A stretch of 64,000 nt of DNA from Herbidospora cretacea. GTDB lineage: Bacteria; Actinomycetota; Actinomycetes; Streptosporangiales; Streptosporangiaceae. The translations under genes were made by a program, and so were the position numbers. The stretch spans positions 1 through 64,000 of the forward strand of contig NZ_BBXG01000025.1 in the NCBI RefSeq assembly GCF_001570605.1, read 5' to 3'. The notes under the pieces were generated by a model, which saw only the letters and a list, made by a program, of their open reading frames with translations, was not told the origin of the DNA and did no database searches. How positions within the stretch are numbered: position 1 is the first letter of the stretch; every line of letters begins with the position of its first letter. Of this stretch, positions 9,272 through 17,710 are shown one piece after another.

Positions 9272-10180
9272 TCAGCTCAGCACGTGGAGGACGAACCCCT
9301 CGGCGTTGACGCTCTTCCTGGTGAAGCCGAGTTTCTCCAGAAGACGGACGGAGCCGGTGTTCCCCTCGTGGGGGTCGGCGTGGAGGGGACGCACCTGCTC
9401 CTCTTCCAGGAACAGGGTCAGGGCGCGGGTGCCGACGCCCATCCCCCAGAACTCGCGGCCGAGCCAGTAGCCCAGGTAGCGCTGGTCGCCCTCCCACCAG
9501 GCGATGACGTTGCCGGCGATCCGGCCGCCGACCTCGACGGTCCGGACGCGGCAGGTCTCGTCGGAGAGGATCCGCTCGCGCCAGTGGGTCATGAACCTCT
9601 CACGCTCGCGGGACGGGAACCGGCTGCGCCGGGCGGCCTCGGGATCCTGTTCCTGGGCGTGGAAGGTCTCAAGATCGGAATCTCTGACTTCTCTCAGGCG
9701 AACGTGCATCCGCAGACGCGCGAGGTCGGTCATGTCCTTCTCCCTACGAGGCAGGCCCGGCACCCAGACGGGCATCATTTCCTTGATCTCGATCTGCGCG
9801 GCAACACCGATGACCGGGCAGGTCAGCTCACCCAGACGGCCCATGGGGGCGTCGAGCAGGTCAGCGGGCCAGGGCTCACCTTGATAAGGCCCGCCGGCCA
9901 CGGTCAGGCCGGGCCCGAGCAGGGCGAAGCTGACCTCGACCCCGTCTCTGACCAGGTCGCGCTGCTGGTCGCGGGGCGGCCCCGGCTGCGGGGCGAAGCG
10001 GCGCTCGACGAGGGCCCCCTCCAGGCGGTCGGCGTCGCCGGCCCAGGCGAACCAGTCGACATCGGTATGGTCGCGGGTCACCTCTCCGAGCGTGAAGTCC
10101 ATCGCCCAGCCGCCGCGCAGCCGGACGTCGAACCCCATTCCCGCGATCTCGGCGATCGCCGTCAACTGGCGGTCTCTCAC
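9272..10180 (-). CDS. Fusion of an aminoglycoside/lincosamide-type nucleotidyltransferase and a GNAT acetyltransferase
   Basis: A 302-residue protein with two catalytic domains. Residues 1 to about 160 are a nucleotidyltransferase like the ANT(2'')/LinA family: GGWAMDF at 23-29 and the metal-binding Asp40-x-Asp42 in DHTDVDW, ending with the family-typical EIKEMMPVWVPG. Residues about 160-302 are a GNAT domain with the acetyl-CoA loop in REFWGMGVGTRAL and the late motif NTGSVRLLEKLGF. The GTG at 10180 overlaps the upstream SDR stop (GTGA), indicating coupling. An internal ATG (residue 150) has GGGAG upstream and could give a free GNAT protein, but there is no stop between the domains. The drug or metabolite substrate is not known; antibiotic modification is only an inference. 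Confidence 0.8.
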   Translation of the reverse strand: MRDRQLTAIAEIAGMGFDVRLRGGWAMDFTLGEVTRDHTDVDWFAWAGDADRLEGALVERRFAPQPGPPRDQQRDLVRDGVEVSFALLGPGLTVAGGPYQGEPWPADLLDAPMGRLGELTCPVIGVAAQIEIKEMMPVWVPGLPRREKDMTDLARLRMHVRLREVRDSDLETFHAQEQDPEAARRSRFPSRERERFMTHWRERILSDETCRVRTVEVGGRIAGNVIAWWEGDQRYLGYWLGREFWGMGVGTRALTLFLEEEQVRPLHADPHEGNTGSVRLLEKLGFTRKSVNAEGFVLHVLS

Positions 10181-11073
10181 CGGTAGCCCGTGGTGTCGGC
10201 CGGTTTCCCGGGGTCCTGGACCTCGACCAGGTAGCGCCAGGCGTCGGGGCGGCTGCCGTCGACGTCGGTGAAGCCGTAGACCTGGGCGAGGCCGCCGCTG
10301 GAGAGCGACTGCCCGTTCCACCTGGCCCGACTGGGGTCCTGGACGAGCGCCGCGACGGCCCGGCCCACGTAGGCGGGCGACTCGGAGATCGCGAAGTGGG
10401 GCTCCGAAGTGATCGCCTCGCGCCAGGTCTCCTCGGTGACGCCGTAGTGCTCCAGCATCAGCTCCGACCGCAGCCAGCCCGGGGTCAGGGCCACCGCGGT
10501 GGCGCCCCGCGGCCCCAGCTCCTTGGACTGGGCGAACGCCATGCGGAGCACCGAGGACTTCACCAGGTCGTAGAAGAAGGAGACGCGGTAGTTGACGGCG
10601 TTGTAGTCGGCCGTGCCGTCGGTCATCTCCACGACCAGGCCGCCCTCGTTCCTCAGCAGCAGCGGCAGCGCGAAGTGGCTGGTGATGATGTGGGTGTCGA
10701 TCGCCAGGCGCAGCATGCGCATGCCGTCGTCGAGGTCGTGTTCCCACAGCGGCTTGTCCCAGCTGAACAGGTTCTCGCCGCCCCAGATGTTGTTCACCAG
10801 GACGTCGAGCCGCCCCTGCTCCCTGTCGATCCGCGCGACGAGCTCGCTGACCTGGTCTCTTTCGAGGTGGTCGACCTGGACGGGGATGCCGAGCCCGCCG
10901 GCCCGGGTGACGAGGTCGGCGGTCTCCTCGATGGTCTCGGGCCGCCGGTATTCCGACTGCTCGCTTCGGGTGGTGCGCCCGGTGACGTAGACGGTGGCCC
11001 CGATCGCGCCCAGTCCGGCGGCGATGCCTCTCCCCGCGCCGCGGGTCGCTCCAGCTACGAGTGCGATGGTCAT
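10177..11073 (-). CDS. SDR family oxidoreductase
   Basis: Short-chain dehydrogenase of 298 residues with the N-terminal cofactor motif GATRGAG (variant of TGxxxGIG) and TGRTTRS after beta-2, which suggests NADP(H) use. NNIWGGEN takes the place of the usual NNAG. The candidate catalytic Tyr-x3-Lys lies in the FFYDLVKSS region. The ATG at 11073 has GAGG eight bases upstream. It is the middle gene of a tight operon, five bases after the flavoprotein gene and overlapping the nucleotidyltransferase-GNAT gene. Substrate unknown. Confidence 0.85.
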   Translation of the reverse strand: MTIALVAGATRGAGRGIAAGLGAIGATVYVTGRTTRSEQSEYRRPETIEETADLVTRAGGLGIPVQVDHLERDQVSELVARIDREQGRLDVLVNNIWGGENLFSWDKPLWEHDLDDGMRMLRLAIDTHIITSHFALPLLLRNEGGLVVEMTDGTADYNAVNYRVSFFYDLVKSSVLRMAFAQSKELGPRGATAVALTPGWLRSELMLEHYGVTEETWREAITSEPHFAISESPAYVGRAVAALVQDPSRARWNGQSLSSGGLAQVYGFTDVDGSRPDAWRYLVEVQDPGKPADTTGYR

Positions 11074-11078
11074 GCGCC

Positions 11079-11552
11079 TCAGTCTGTCGGCCCCGACTGA
11101 CAAAATGACGCCAGCGCCTCCTGCCAGGAACCCGCGAACCGCACGCCTTCCTCCTTCAGCGCCGCCACCGCCGCCTTGTAGGGGGTCCGGGTGGCCAGGG
11201 CGTCGTTCACGAAGGGCACCAGCGTCACCGGGATGCCGAGCCCGGGAGCCTCCGCCAGCAGCCCCAGGGCATAGGTGTCGGTGATGCCCAGCGCGAACTT
11301 GTTCACGGTGTTGAACGTGGCCGGATAGACCACGATCGCGGTCGCCCGGGGCGGCTTGGGCTCGCTCGGGTGGCGGTAGTGGACGCGCACCTTGTTGCCG
11401 GTACGCCGCTCCAGGTCCGCCGCGTCGATGAAACCGGCCGCCTGGGGAGTGGCGACGATCTGCACCGTCCACGACCGCGACCGGGCTTCGGCGATCAGAT
11501 CGGGCAGGTCCCGCACCGGCCCGGCGGCGCAGACGATGACATAGAGGTCCAT
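11079..11552 (-). CDS. Flavoprotein, DFP/phosphopantothenoylcysteine decarboxylase-like
   Basis: A 157-residue protein of the HFCD flavoprotein type. It has a Rossmann-like opening (LYVIVCAAGPVRDLPDL), TPQAAGFID, and the FMN/substrate signature around YPATFNTVNKFALGITDTYALGLL, which corresponds to the PxNxNT-like segment of the family (here PATFNT). The length fits a free-standing flavin oxidoreductase rather than the bifunctional CoaBC. It is the first gene of the operon continuing into the SDR and the NTase-GNAT fusion. The ATG has GGGAGACCC upstream. Its role in that operon is unknown. Confidence 0.8.
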   Translation of the reverse strand: MDLYVIVCAAGPVRDLPDLIAEARSRSWTVQIVATPQAAGFIDAADLERRTGNKVRVHYRHPSEPKPPRATAIVVYPATFNTVNKFALGITDTYALGLLAEAPGLGIPVTLVPFVNDALATRTPYKAAVAALKEEGVRFAGSWQEALASFCQSGPTD

Positions 11553-11577
11553 GGGTCTCCCGGGTTAGCGTGCAGGC

Positions 11578-11898
11578 ATGCCTGACCATATTGAGGTTCG
11601 CGTCACGGCCGGATCCCCCGACGAGGCCGACCGCCTCGCCGACGCCGTGGTCGGCCGCCGGTTCGCCGCCTGCGCCCAGATCGTCGGTCCGATCACCTCT
11701 GTCTATTGGTGGGACGGCAAGGTGACGCGCTCGCAGGAATGGCTGGTGCTGTTCAAGACGACCGCGGCCCGGTTCGGGGACCTGGCGGGGTGCGTGCGGG
11801 AGGTGCACTCCTATGACGTACCGGAGATCATCGCGGTGCCCGTCGCCATAGGGACGGCCGACTATCTCGGCTGGATCGACCGGGAGACCGATCACTGA
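11578..11898 (+). CDS. cutA: Divalent-cation tolerance protein CutA
   Basis: A 106-residue CutA1-type trimeric protein; the family is implicated in metal tolerance and signal-protein-like roles. Signatures are the ACAQIVGPITSVYWWDGKV segment and the late SYDVPEIIAVPV. The full normal length is present. The start ATG at 11578 is preceded by TAGCGT (11566-11571) with exactly six bases between, so the mRNA is probably leaderless. It is divergent from the flavoprotein operon and overlaps the tail of the next minus-strand gene by 7 bp. Confidence 0.92.
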   Translation: MPDHIEVRVTAGSPDEADRLADAVVGRRFAACAQIVGPITSVYWWDGKVTRSQEWLVLFKTTAARFGDLAGCVREVHSYDVPEIIAVPVAIGTADYLGWIDRETDH

Positions 11899-13157
11899 AC
11901 CTCGCCCAGGCCCTCCCGGCTCCGGTAGGTGGCGCGCAGGTCGATCAGCTTCTCCCTGGCCAGCTCGTCCAGCGCCCGGCGCCGTTCCGGGTCCTCCTCC
12001 CAGGTGGCCTCAGCGCACAGGACCCTGGCCGCCTCGTGGGGCTCGGCGTCGCGGGCGATATACCAGACGGTGTCGCCGCAGCCGCGCCTGTCGTGATCGT
12101 GGCGCAGGATCGTCACGATCCCCGAGACGAGGATCTGCCTGCTCCACGGGTTCCTGGCGAGGATCCGCCGATCGACGGTCAGCCCGTCGTCCATGAGTTC
12201 GCCGCCGAGCATGTCGTCCTCCCACCGCCAGACGCGGCGGCTGCCACCCGGTGGGACGTTCATGGCGTCGCGGCCTTCGACGGGCACGGAGAACGTCCGG
12301 GTGCCGCCGCGGCACAGCTCCTTGGCGATGCGCTCGGCGTCGGCGCGCTCGCGCAGCCGATCCTCGCCGAGGTCCTGCCGGGACGAGGAACCCCACCGCT
12401 CCTGCTCGGCGTGGTAGCGGTCGATCAGCGGGTCCTTGAACCGGCCCGCACGCGCCCCCGGCGGGGTGCAGGAGGCCAGGGTGAGGTCCGCGCCGTCGGC
12501 GATGTCGAGCCCCGCCTGGCGCAGCGACTCGTGCACGGTGACTCCCCTGTCCTCGGCCTGGCGGCGTAACCTGCGCAGCCAGCCGTCGAAGGTGTCCAGG
12601 TCGGGGTCCGGGCGCAGCGACGCCCAGTCGGCCGCCGCCGAGACGGGCACCGGCACCTCCCGCCGCGCCGGCGGCTGCGCGAGCTGCTCCGGCTCCAGGT
12701 CGATCGAGTAGTAGAGCACTCCACGCGCGATGTAGGAGTAGGGCGCCGCGTGCGCGATCGGGTCGAAGACGTCCCGGATCGGCCAGAACCGGAGCAGCCA
12801 CGTCTCCTCGCACTCGCCCGTGCCATGCCCGTCACCCGGTTCGGGCTCGCGCAGGTAGGTGTGCAGGCCGTACTCGAAACGCGGTGGCCCGATCAGGAAG
12901 TCATGTCCGATGTTGTCCATCATCGCGATGACCGCGACCACGCCGCTCTCCGCGACGAACGTCGTCGAGTCGACGGGCGTCCACGAGGCGTCGGCGGGCT
13001 CGGGCTCGGCGTCCCAGGCCTCCAGCCGCAGGCCCGCCACGAAGTGGTACATCTCGTCGGTGGGCGAGCTCAGCTCCGGCAGGTCGGTGCCCTCCAGGCC
13101 GAAGGTGTTGTACTCGACGTAGATCTCGTCGTCGAGCCTTCGCAGCAGTCGCGCCAT
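11892..13157 (-). CDS. Hypothetical protein
   Basis: A 421-residue soluble protein that I do not recognise. No signal peptide, membrane segment or catalytic motif is evident. It is rich in Trp, Asp and Arg, with a Pro-rich centre (QPPARREVPVPVSAAADWASLRPD). The N-terminal half has several YxxxG and aromatic patches, and the C-terminal third ends with an Arg-rich helix-like segment (ERRRALDELAREKLIDLRA). The ATG at 13157 (MARLLRRLDDE) follows GAGGACAGGG and is preferred to a frame start at 13211. It converges on cutA with a 7-bp overlap, and the tRNA-Gly terminator lies upstream. Function unknown. Confidence 0.7.
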   Translation of the reverse strand: MARLLRRLDDEIYVEYNTFGLEGTDLPELSSPTDEMYHFVAGLRLEAWDAEPEPADASWTPVDSTTFVAESGVVAVIAMMDNIGHDFLIGPPRFEYGLHTYLREPEPGDGHGTGECEETWLLRFWPIRDVFDPIAHAAPYSYIARGVLYYSIDLEPEQLAQPPARREVPVPVSAAADWASLRPDPDLDTFDGWLRRLRRQAEDRGVTVHESLRQAGLDIADGADLTLASCTPPGARAGRFKDPLIDRYHAEQERWGSSSRQDLGEDRLRERADAERIAKELCRGGTRTFSVPVEGRDAMNVPPGGSRRVWRWEDDMLGGELMDDGLTVDRRILARNPWSRQILVSGIVTILRHDHDRRGCGDTVWYIARDAEPHEAARVLCAEATWEEDPERRRALDELAREKLIDLRATYRSREGLGEVQ

Positions 13158-13239
13158 GTCCCTGTCCTCGCCCTGTTGGTGATCATCCCGGCAGGACGGA
13201 CTATGGCTCACGGCACCGACAGATTAATTCGGAAAGGCG

Positions 13240-13276
13240 AAAGGCCAGGTCCCCTGCTGCGGGTGACCTGGCCTTT
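13240..13276 (-). terminator. Terminator downstream of tRNA-Gly
   Basis: Perfect 12-bp stem AAAGGCCAGGTC / GACCTGGCCTTT with a 13-nt GC-rich loop, six bases beyond the CCA end of the minus-strand tRNA-Gly. A short pyrimidine tract follows on that strand. Confidence 0.8.
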
Positions 13277-13281
13277 CAACG

Positions 13282-13355
13282 TGGAGCGGACGACGGGAAT
13301 CGAACCCGCGTAGCCAGTTTGGAAGACTGGGGCTCTACCATTGAGCTACGTCCGC
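13282..13355 (-). tRNA. tRNA-Gly (anticodon TCC)
   Basis: Read on the minus strand it begins GCGGACGTAGCTCAATGG and ends in CGTCCGC, discriminator T and an encoded CCA. The seven-base acceptor stem is fully paired. The anticodon loop TTCCAAA between CAGTC and its partner gives anticodon TCC, and the T arm holds GGTTCGATTCC. Length is 74 with CCA. A strong terminator follows. Confidence 0.96.
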
Positions 13356-13444
13356 GCGCGCCGGTCGGCTTCTGGTCTAGACTTCATCCGGCCGTCAGTG
13401 CGTAAGCGTACCGGAGATCTCGGGGCGTCGGCGCCAGGCGGCAA

Positions 13445-13518
13445 CGGGGTGTGGCGCAGCTTGGTAGCGCACCTGCTTTGGGAGCAGGGGGCCGCAGGTT
13501 CAAATCCTGTCACCCCGA
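13445..13518 (+). tRNA. tRNA-Pro (anticodon TGG)
   Basis: 74 nt, acceptor CGGGGTG / CACCCCG with discriminator A and no encoded CCA. The D arm is GCGCAGCTTGGTAGCGC. Anticodon stem CCTGC / GCAGG closes the loop TTTGGGA, so the anticodon is TGG. The T arm holds GGTTCAAATCC. It is divergent from tRNA-Gly, with 89 bp between them. Confidence 0.96.
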
Positions 13519-13751
13519 CACACATCTGCCTCGGCGTGTCCATGGCCGCGCGGGGCCCGGCGGGCCTGCTGACAAAAGGTAATAATTCCCGTCGCCTTCC
13601 TTCTCGCGTGATACCGGTCATTGGGTCGTGAACACCGACGAACACTGCCTTTCCGCGCAGATGACCTAGGCGCTTACCAGCCCCCGGACGATCGATGTGG
13701 CCTTGACTCTGCGATCCACCGGGTAAAGCGCCGTACAGTCTGGGAAAAGGC

Positions 13752-15527
13752 ATGAAATGCCTCGGTTGTCCTCCCTACGATGCGGAACTGATGAACCGGA
13801 ACAGCGTGATCAAGACGCCGGCGCCGGGTGACCGGCTTGAGTGGCGGCAGGCCTCGGCGGCCTCGGCTCAGGAGCGGCTGGCCTACCTCAACGAGGCCAG
13901 CCGGCGCATCGGGACGACCCTGGACCTCGGTGAGACGGGCCGGGAGCTCATGGACATCGCCGTGCCCCGGTTCGCCGACACCTCGGCGATCATGGTGCAG
14001 GATCGGCTGGTCATCGACGGCGAGTTCCCGTCGCGGCCGGTCGACGGGACGGCGCTGGTGCGGCGGATCGCGATGGGGGTCGCGGAGGCCGAGCCGGACG
14101 AGTGGGTGCGGGCGTTCCCGATCAACGAGGTGACGGTCTACTCCGCGCAGCTGCCGCAGGCGCAGTGCATGTCGACCGGGTATCCGATCATGTATCCGGA
14201 GCTCGACGAGCACACCGCCGAGCTCATCGGGGCCGCCCTCGACCGGGACGTGCTGGCCAAGCTGCTCCTGGGCGGGTCGTTCATCGCCGTGCCGCTGCGG
14301 GCTCGCGGACGGGTGCTGGGGTGCGCGGTGTTCACCCGCAACCCCGGCGGGCCCGCGTTCGAGGAGCAGGACGTCGCGGTCGCCGAGGAGCTGGCCGCGC
14401 GGACCGCCGTCTGCATCGACAACGCGCGCCTGTACGCCCGGGAGCGGCGCACCGCCCTCACTCTCCAGAGCAGCCTGCTGCCGGCCGACCTCCACACGCC
14501 GCTCGGCATGGAGATCGCCTCCCGCTACCTTCCGGCGAGCGACCTCATGGGGGTCGGTGGCGACTGGTTCGACGTCATACCGCTGCCGGGGTGCCGGGCG
14601 GCGCTCGTCGTGGGCGACGTCATGGGCCACGGGACCCGCGCCGCGGCCACGATGGGGCAGCTCAGGACGGCCGCGCGGACGCTGGCCTCCCTCGACCTGC
14701 CCCCCGACGAGGTGCTGTTCCGGCTCAACCGGATGAGCCAGGACCTCGACCCGACCCAGATCGCCACGGCCGTCTACGCGACCTACGACCCGGTCACCCG
14801 GACCTGCGCGCTGGCGCGGGCGGGGCACGTGCCGCCGGTGCTGATCCACCCCGACGGGAGCAGCGAGATCATCGAGCTGCCCTCGGGGCTGCCGCTGGGG
14901 ATCGGGAGCGAGCCGCTGGAGACGGTGGAGATGGTGCTGCCGCCGGGCGGGGTGCTCGCCTTCTACACCGACGGCCTGGTGGAGAGCAGGGACCGGGACA
15001 TCGATCTGGGGATCATGGCGCTGCGCCGGCTGCTGTCGGGGCCGAGCGAGGATCTGGAAGAGATGTGCGACGTGACGATCAACAGTCAGCGACCCGGGCA
15101 CGAGCGCGACGACATCGCGCTGCTGCTTGCCCGGGTCCATGAACTCGCGCCCGACGAGATCGCCTCCTGCTCGCTGCCGGCCGATCCCCGCTTCGTCAGC
15201 CACGCGCGCCGGTTCGTCCGGGCGACACTGGCCGAGTGGGGGCTCGGGTCCGTCTGCGACATCACCGAGCTGGTGGTCAGCGAGCTGGTGACCAACGCGC
15301 TCAAGCACGGCTGGCCGCCGATCGAGCTGAGGTTGCTGAGGGGCCGGGGCAGAACCCTGGTCTGCGAGGTCGCCGACGGCTCGCCCACCGTCCCGGCGCT
15401 GCGCTCTCCGACTTCGGAGGACGACACCGGGCGCGGGCTGCAGCTCATCAAGCGCCTCACCTACCGGTGGGGCACGCGCCCGACCCCTCTCGGGAAGATC
15501 GTCTGGGTGGAGCAGCGGCTCCCCTAG
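13752..15527 (+). CDS. GAF-SpoIIE phosphatase-HATPase signalling protein
   Basis: A 591-residue three-domain protein of the RsbU/RsbW-fusion type common in actinomycetes. Residues about 40-235 form a GAF-like sensor. About 245-455 form a SpoIIE/PP2C serine phosphatase (VGGDWFDVIPL, VVGDVMGHGTRAAATM with metal-binding Asp, and later YTDGLVE and RDDIALLL). About 465-591 form a GHKL kinase (ELVVSELVTNALKHG N box, then DTGRGLQLI). It can in principle both phosphorylate and dephosphorylate an anti-sigma antagonist. The ATG at 13752 has GGGAAAAGG upstream; a second ATG at 13791 (MNRNSVI) is possible. A TACAGT box at 13734-13739 could be its -10. Confidence 0.9.
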   Translation: MKCLGCPPYDAELMNRNSVIKTPAPGDRLEWRQASAASAQERLAYLNEASRRIGTTLDLGETGRELMDIAVPRFADTSAIMVQDRLVIDGEFPSRPVDGTALVRRIAMGVAEAEPDEWVRAFPINEVTVYSAQLPQAQCMSTGYPIMYPELDEHTAELIGAALDRDVLAKLLLGGSFIAVPLRARGRVLGCAVFTRNPGGPAFEEQDVAVAEELAARTAVCIDNARLYARERRTALTLQSSLLPADLHTPLGMEIASRYLPASDLMGVGGDWFDVIPLPGCRAALVVGDVMGHGTRAAATMGQLRTAARTLASLDLPPDEVLFRLNRMSQDLDPTQIATAVYATYDPVTRTCALARAGHVPPVLIHPDGSSEIIELPSGLPLGIGSEPLETVEMVLPPGGVLAFYTDGLVESRDRDIDLGIMALRRLLSGPSEDLEEMCDVTINSQRPGHERDDIALLLARVHELAPDEIASCSLPADPRFVSHARRFVRATLAEWGLGSVCDITELVVSELVTNALKHGWPPIELRLLRGRGRTLVCEVADGSPTVPALRSPTSEDDTGRGLQLIKRLTYRWGTRPTPLGKIVWVEQRLP

Positions 15528-15539
15528 GCGACCGGTCCC

Positions 15540-15956
15540 CTAGGCGATGCTCCCCCGCGGCGGCACGACCAGGCCGTAGATGACGACCACGGCCAGTGCG
15601 ACCACGATGAGCGACCAGATCGGGAACGCCCCCGCGTAGGCGAACTGGCCCAGGATCACCAGTGCCGCCAGGACGATGCCCAGCATGCGGGCCCACATCG
15701 CCCCCTGCAGGATGCCGACGCCCGCGATGACCATGAGGACCCCGGCCACCAGCCAGATGATGCCCCATGCGGTGAGGTTGAAGATCAGCACGCCGGATGA
15801 TCCGACCACGAGGTAGTGACTCCTCAAGATCGCGGCGAACCCGCCGACGATGTTGAGCAGCCCTACCACGATGCCGAGGATCCCGGCGAAGCGCAGCCAG
15901 TTGGAGGGGTGCGGCAGTCGTCCGCCCGAAGTGGGTGTCGTGGATGCGGTGGTCAA
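15540..15956 (-). CDS. Small four-helix membrane protein, DUF7144-like
   Basis: A 138-residue integral membrane protein with four hydrophobic helices (around residues 23-43, 58-80, 84-104 and 110-132) and a short Thr/Ser-rich cytoplasmic N-terminus. It has the PSNWLRFAGILGIVVGLLNI opening and repeated GxxxG-type helices seen in the DUF7144 family. The start is a TTG at 15956 with AAGGAG upstream, which makes the start call depend on the ribosome site. It converges on the SpoIIE gene. Function is unknown. Confidence 0.75.
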   Translation of the reverse strand: MTTASTTPTSGGRLPHPSNWLRFAGILGIVVGLLNIVGGFAAILRSHYLVVGSSGVLIFNLTAWGIIWLVAGVLMVIAGVGILQGAMWARMLGIVLAALVILGQFAYAGAFPIWSLIVVALAVVVIYGLVVPPRGSIA

Positions 15957-16289
15957 CGCGACCAGCTCCTTCCTCGTCGACTAGCAATAGCCACCATAAC
16001 CACATAAACCGCCACAAATGCCTCATATGGCGCAGTATTGGCGATGCGAGGTCCTCTTTTGAGAAGTCCACGGGGATTCGCGGTGCATTCGGGGCGGAGG
16101 CTTGCGAAAACGCCGAAGGGGACGCGGGTGAGGCGCTGGCACGGTTTTTGCCCGCTCCGACGTTAGGCGGCGCACTTCCCGGCTCACCCCGGGCAGCGGG
16201 GAGCAAGGGCCAGTGCCAGGAATGCCCTAAATTGTCACTTCCGTCCGGAGCCCCATGACGCGGGCTCGTGTTCGGGTTAACGTCGAATT
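15957..16289. other. Intergenic region between divergent genes
   Basis: 333 bp between the DUF7144-like gene and the TIGR03086-like gene. It is somewhat AT-richer near 15985-16060. The only site supported is TAACGT at 16278-16283, six bases before the GTG at 16290. No RNA, repeat or further gene was recognised. Confidence 0.5.
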
Positions 16290-16862
16290 GTGACGATCGG
16301 AATCGCAGACGCCTACCGCCGGGCCCTGGACGCCTTCGGTACGCGCGTCCACCTCATCAAGCCCGGCCAGTGGGACCTGCGGACGCCGTGTGTCGACTGG
16401 GACGTCCACGCCCTGGTGAACCATCTGGTCTACGAGACGCTCTGGGCGCCCGAACTGCTCGCCGGCCGCAGCATGGCCGAAGTGGGCGACGTGTTCGACG
16501 GCGACCTCCTCGGCGACGACGCCATCAAGGCGTTCGACTTCGCCGCCCACGCCGCGATCACGGCCGCCGCCGCCGAAGGCGTGCTCGACCGGACCGTGCA
16601 CCTGTCGTTCGGCGACGTCTCGGGACGTGAGTACGTCACCGAGCTGTTCGCCGACGCCCTCATCCACACCTGGGACCTGTCGAACGCGATCGGCGTCGCC
16701 GACCGGCTCGACCCGGAACTCGTCTCGCTCTGCGCCTCGTGGTTCGCCGACAGCGAGGAGGGTTACCGCAGCTCCGGGGTGATCGGCGGGCACGTGCCGG
16801 TGCCGGGCGACGCCGACGAGCAGACACGGCTGCTGGCCGCCTGGGGCCGCCGGGCCCACTAG
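16290..16862 (+). CDS. TIGR03086-like metal-binding/DinB-fold protein
   Basis: A 190-residue four-helix-bundle protein related to the mycothiol-dependent maleylpyruvate isomerase N-terminal fold. Typical features are PCVDWDVHALVNHLVYETLW with metal-ligand histidines, and the later FADALIHTWDLSNAIG with the third ligand His. Family members are proposed to bind a divalent metal and use mycothiol; the reaction is not known. The GTG start at 16290 has TAACGT exactly six bases upstream and no ribosome site, which fits a leaderless transcript. It is followed by the DeoR-galT unit. Confidence 0.85.
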   Translation: MTIGIADAYRRALDAFGTRVHLIKPGQWDLRTPCVDWDVHALVNHLVYETLWAPELLAGRSMAEVGDVFDGDLLGDDAIKAFDFAAHAAITAAAAEGVLDRTVHLSFGDVSGREYVTELFADALIHTWDLSNAIGVADRLDPELVSLCASWFADSEEGYRSSGVIGGHVPVPGDADEQTRLLAAWGRRAH

Positions 16863-16878
16863 CACCCCTACTTCTCCC

Positions 16879-16919
16879 CACGTTCCAACATTTTCTATGC
16901 GATGATTTGTTGGAACGTG
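16879..16919 (+). promoter_or_regulatory. Putative DeoR operator with promoter
   Basis: Perfect 12-bp inverted repeat CACGTTCCAACA (16879-16890) and TGTTGGAACGTG (16908-16919) with a 17-bp spacer that includes TATGCG/TGATTT, suitable as a -10 region. It ends 17 bp before the DeoR start and is most simply read as the autoregulatory operator of the deoR-galT operon. Confidence 0.75.
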
Positions 16920-16936
16920 TGTGGAGAGGAGAGGCG

Positions 16937-17710
16937 ATGCTGGCTCAGCAGCGGCAGCAGGCGATCCTCGAACGGGTCAGGCGCATGGGCGGGGTGCGGG
17001 TCGCCGACCTCGTCCGCGACCTCGGCGTCTCCGACATGACGATCCGCCGCGACCTGGAGGCGCTCGCCGACCGGGGCCTCATAGAGAAGGTGCACGGCGG
17101 GGCCACCGTCGCCGGGCCGGGGTCGACCGAGGAGCCCGGTTTCGCGGCCAAGTCGGTCAGGCAGCAGCCCGAGAAGGAGGCCATCGCCCGCGCCGCCGCC
17201 GCGCTGGTCCGGCCGGGCACCGCCGTCGCCCTGTCGGCCGGCACCACGACCTGGACCTTCGCCCACCACCTGGTCGACGTCCCCGGCCTGACCCTCATCA
17301 CCAACTCGGTGCCGGTGGCCGAGGTGTTCCACCGGGCCGGGCGGCCCGACCAGACGGTGGTCCTGGTGGGAGGTGTGCGGACCCCGTCCGACGCCCTCGT
17401 CGGCCCGATCGCGGTGCAGGCGATCCGGTCGCTCAACGTCGACACCCTCGTCCTGGGGGTCCACGGCATGAACGCGCGGGCCGGGTTCACCACGCCCAAC
17501 CTGCTGGAGGCCGAGACCGACCGCGAGCTGGTGGCCGCCGCGCAGCAGCTCGTCGTGCTGGCCGACCACACCAAGTGGGGCACTGTCGGCATCTCCACCA
17601 TCGCCCGGCTCGACCGGGCCAACGTGCTCGTCACCGATTCCGGCCTGGACAAGGAGGCCCGCGAGGAGCTCGCCGAGCACGTCGGCGAGCTGATCGTCGC
17701 GGAACCCTAA
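16937..17710 (+). CDS. DeoR/GlpR-family transcriptional regulator
   Basis: A 257-residue sugar-responsive repressor. Residues 6-58 are the DeoR winged helix (RQQAILERVRRMGGVRVADL, then DMTIRRDLEALADRGLIEKV), followed by the family motif HGGA at 53-56. Residues 75-235 are the DeoR sensor domain related to phosphosugar isomerases (GTTTWTFAHHL, NSVPVAEVF, GGVR, LGVHGMNARAGFT, ADHTKWG). The ATG at 16937 has GGAGAGGAGAGG upstream. galT begins at the base after its stop, so the two are co-transcribed and the regulator probably controls galactose use through the inverted repeat upstream. Confidence 0.92.
   Translation: MLAQQRQQAILERVRRMGGVRVADLVRDLGVSDMTIRRDLEALADRGLIEKVHGGATVAGPGSTEEPGFAAKSVRQQPEKEAIARAAAALVRPGTAVALSAGTTTWTFAHHLVDVPGLTLITNSVPVAEVFHRAGRPDQTVVLVGGVRTPSDALVGPIAVQAIRSLNVDTLVLGVHGMNARAGFTTPNLLEAETDRELVAAAQQLVVLADHTKWGTVGISTIARLDRANVLVTDSGLDKEAREELAEHVGELIVAEP

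Noticed and set aside
13341-13631. 96-codon plus-strand frame across the two tRNA genes
   Set aside because: It overlaps both tRNA genes and has no ribosome site or motif.
13674-15308. 544-codon open frame opposite the SpoIIE/HATPase gene
   Set aside because: Arg/Pro/His-rich shadow without motifs; the plus-strand product has three recognised domains.
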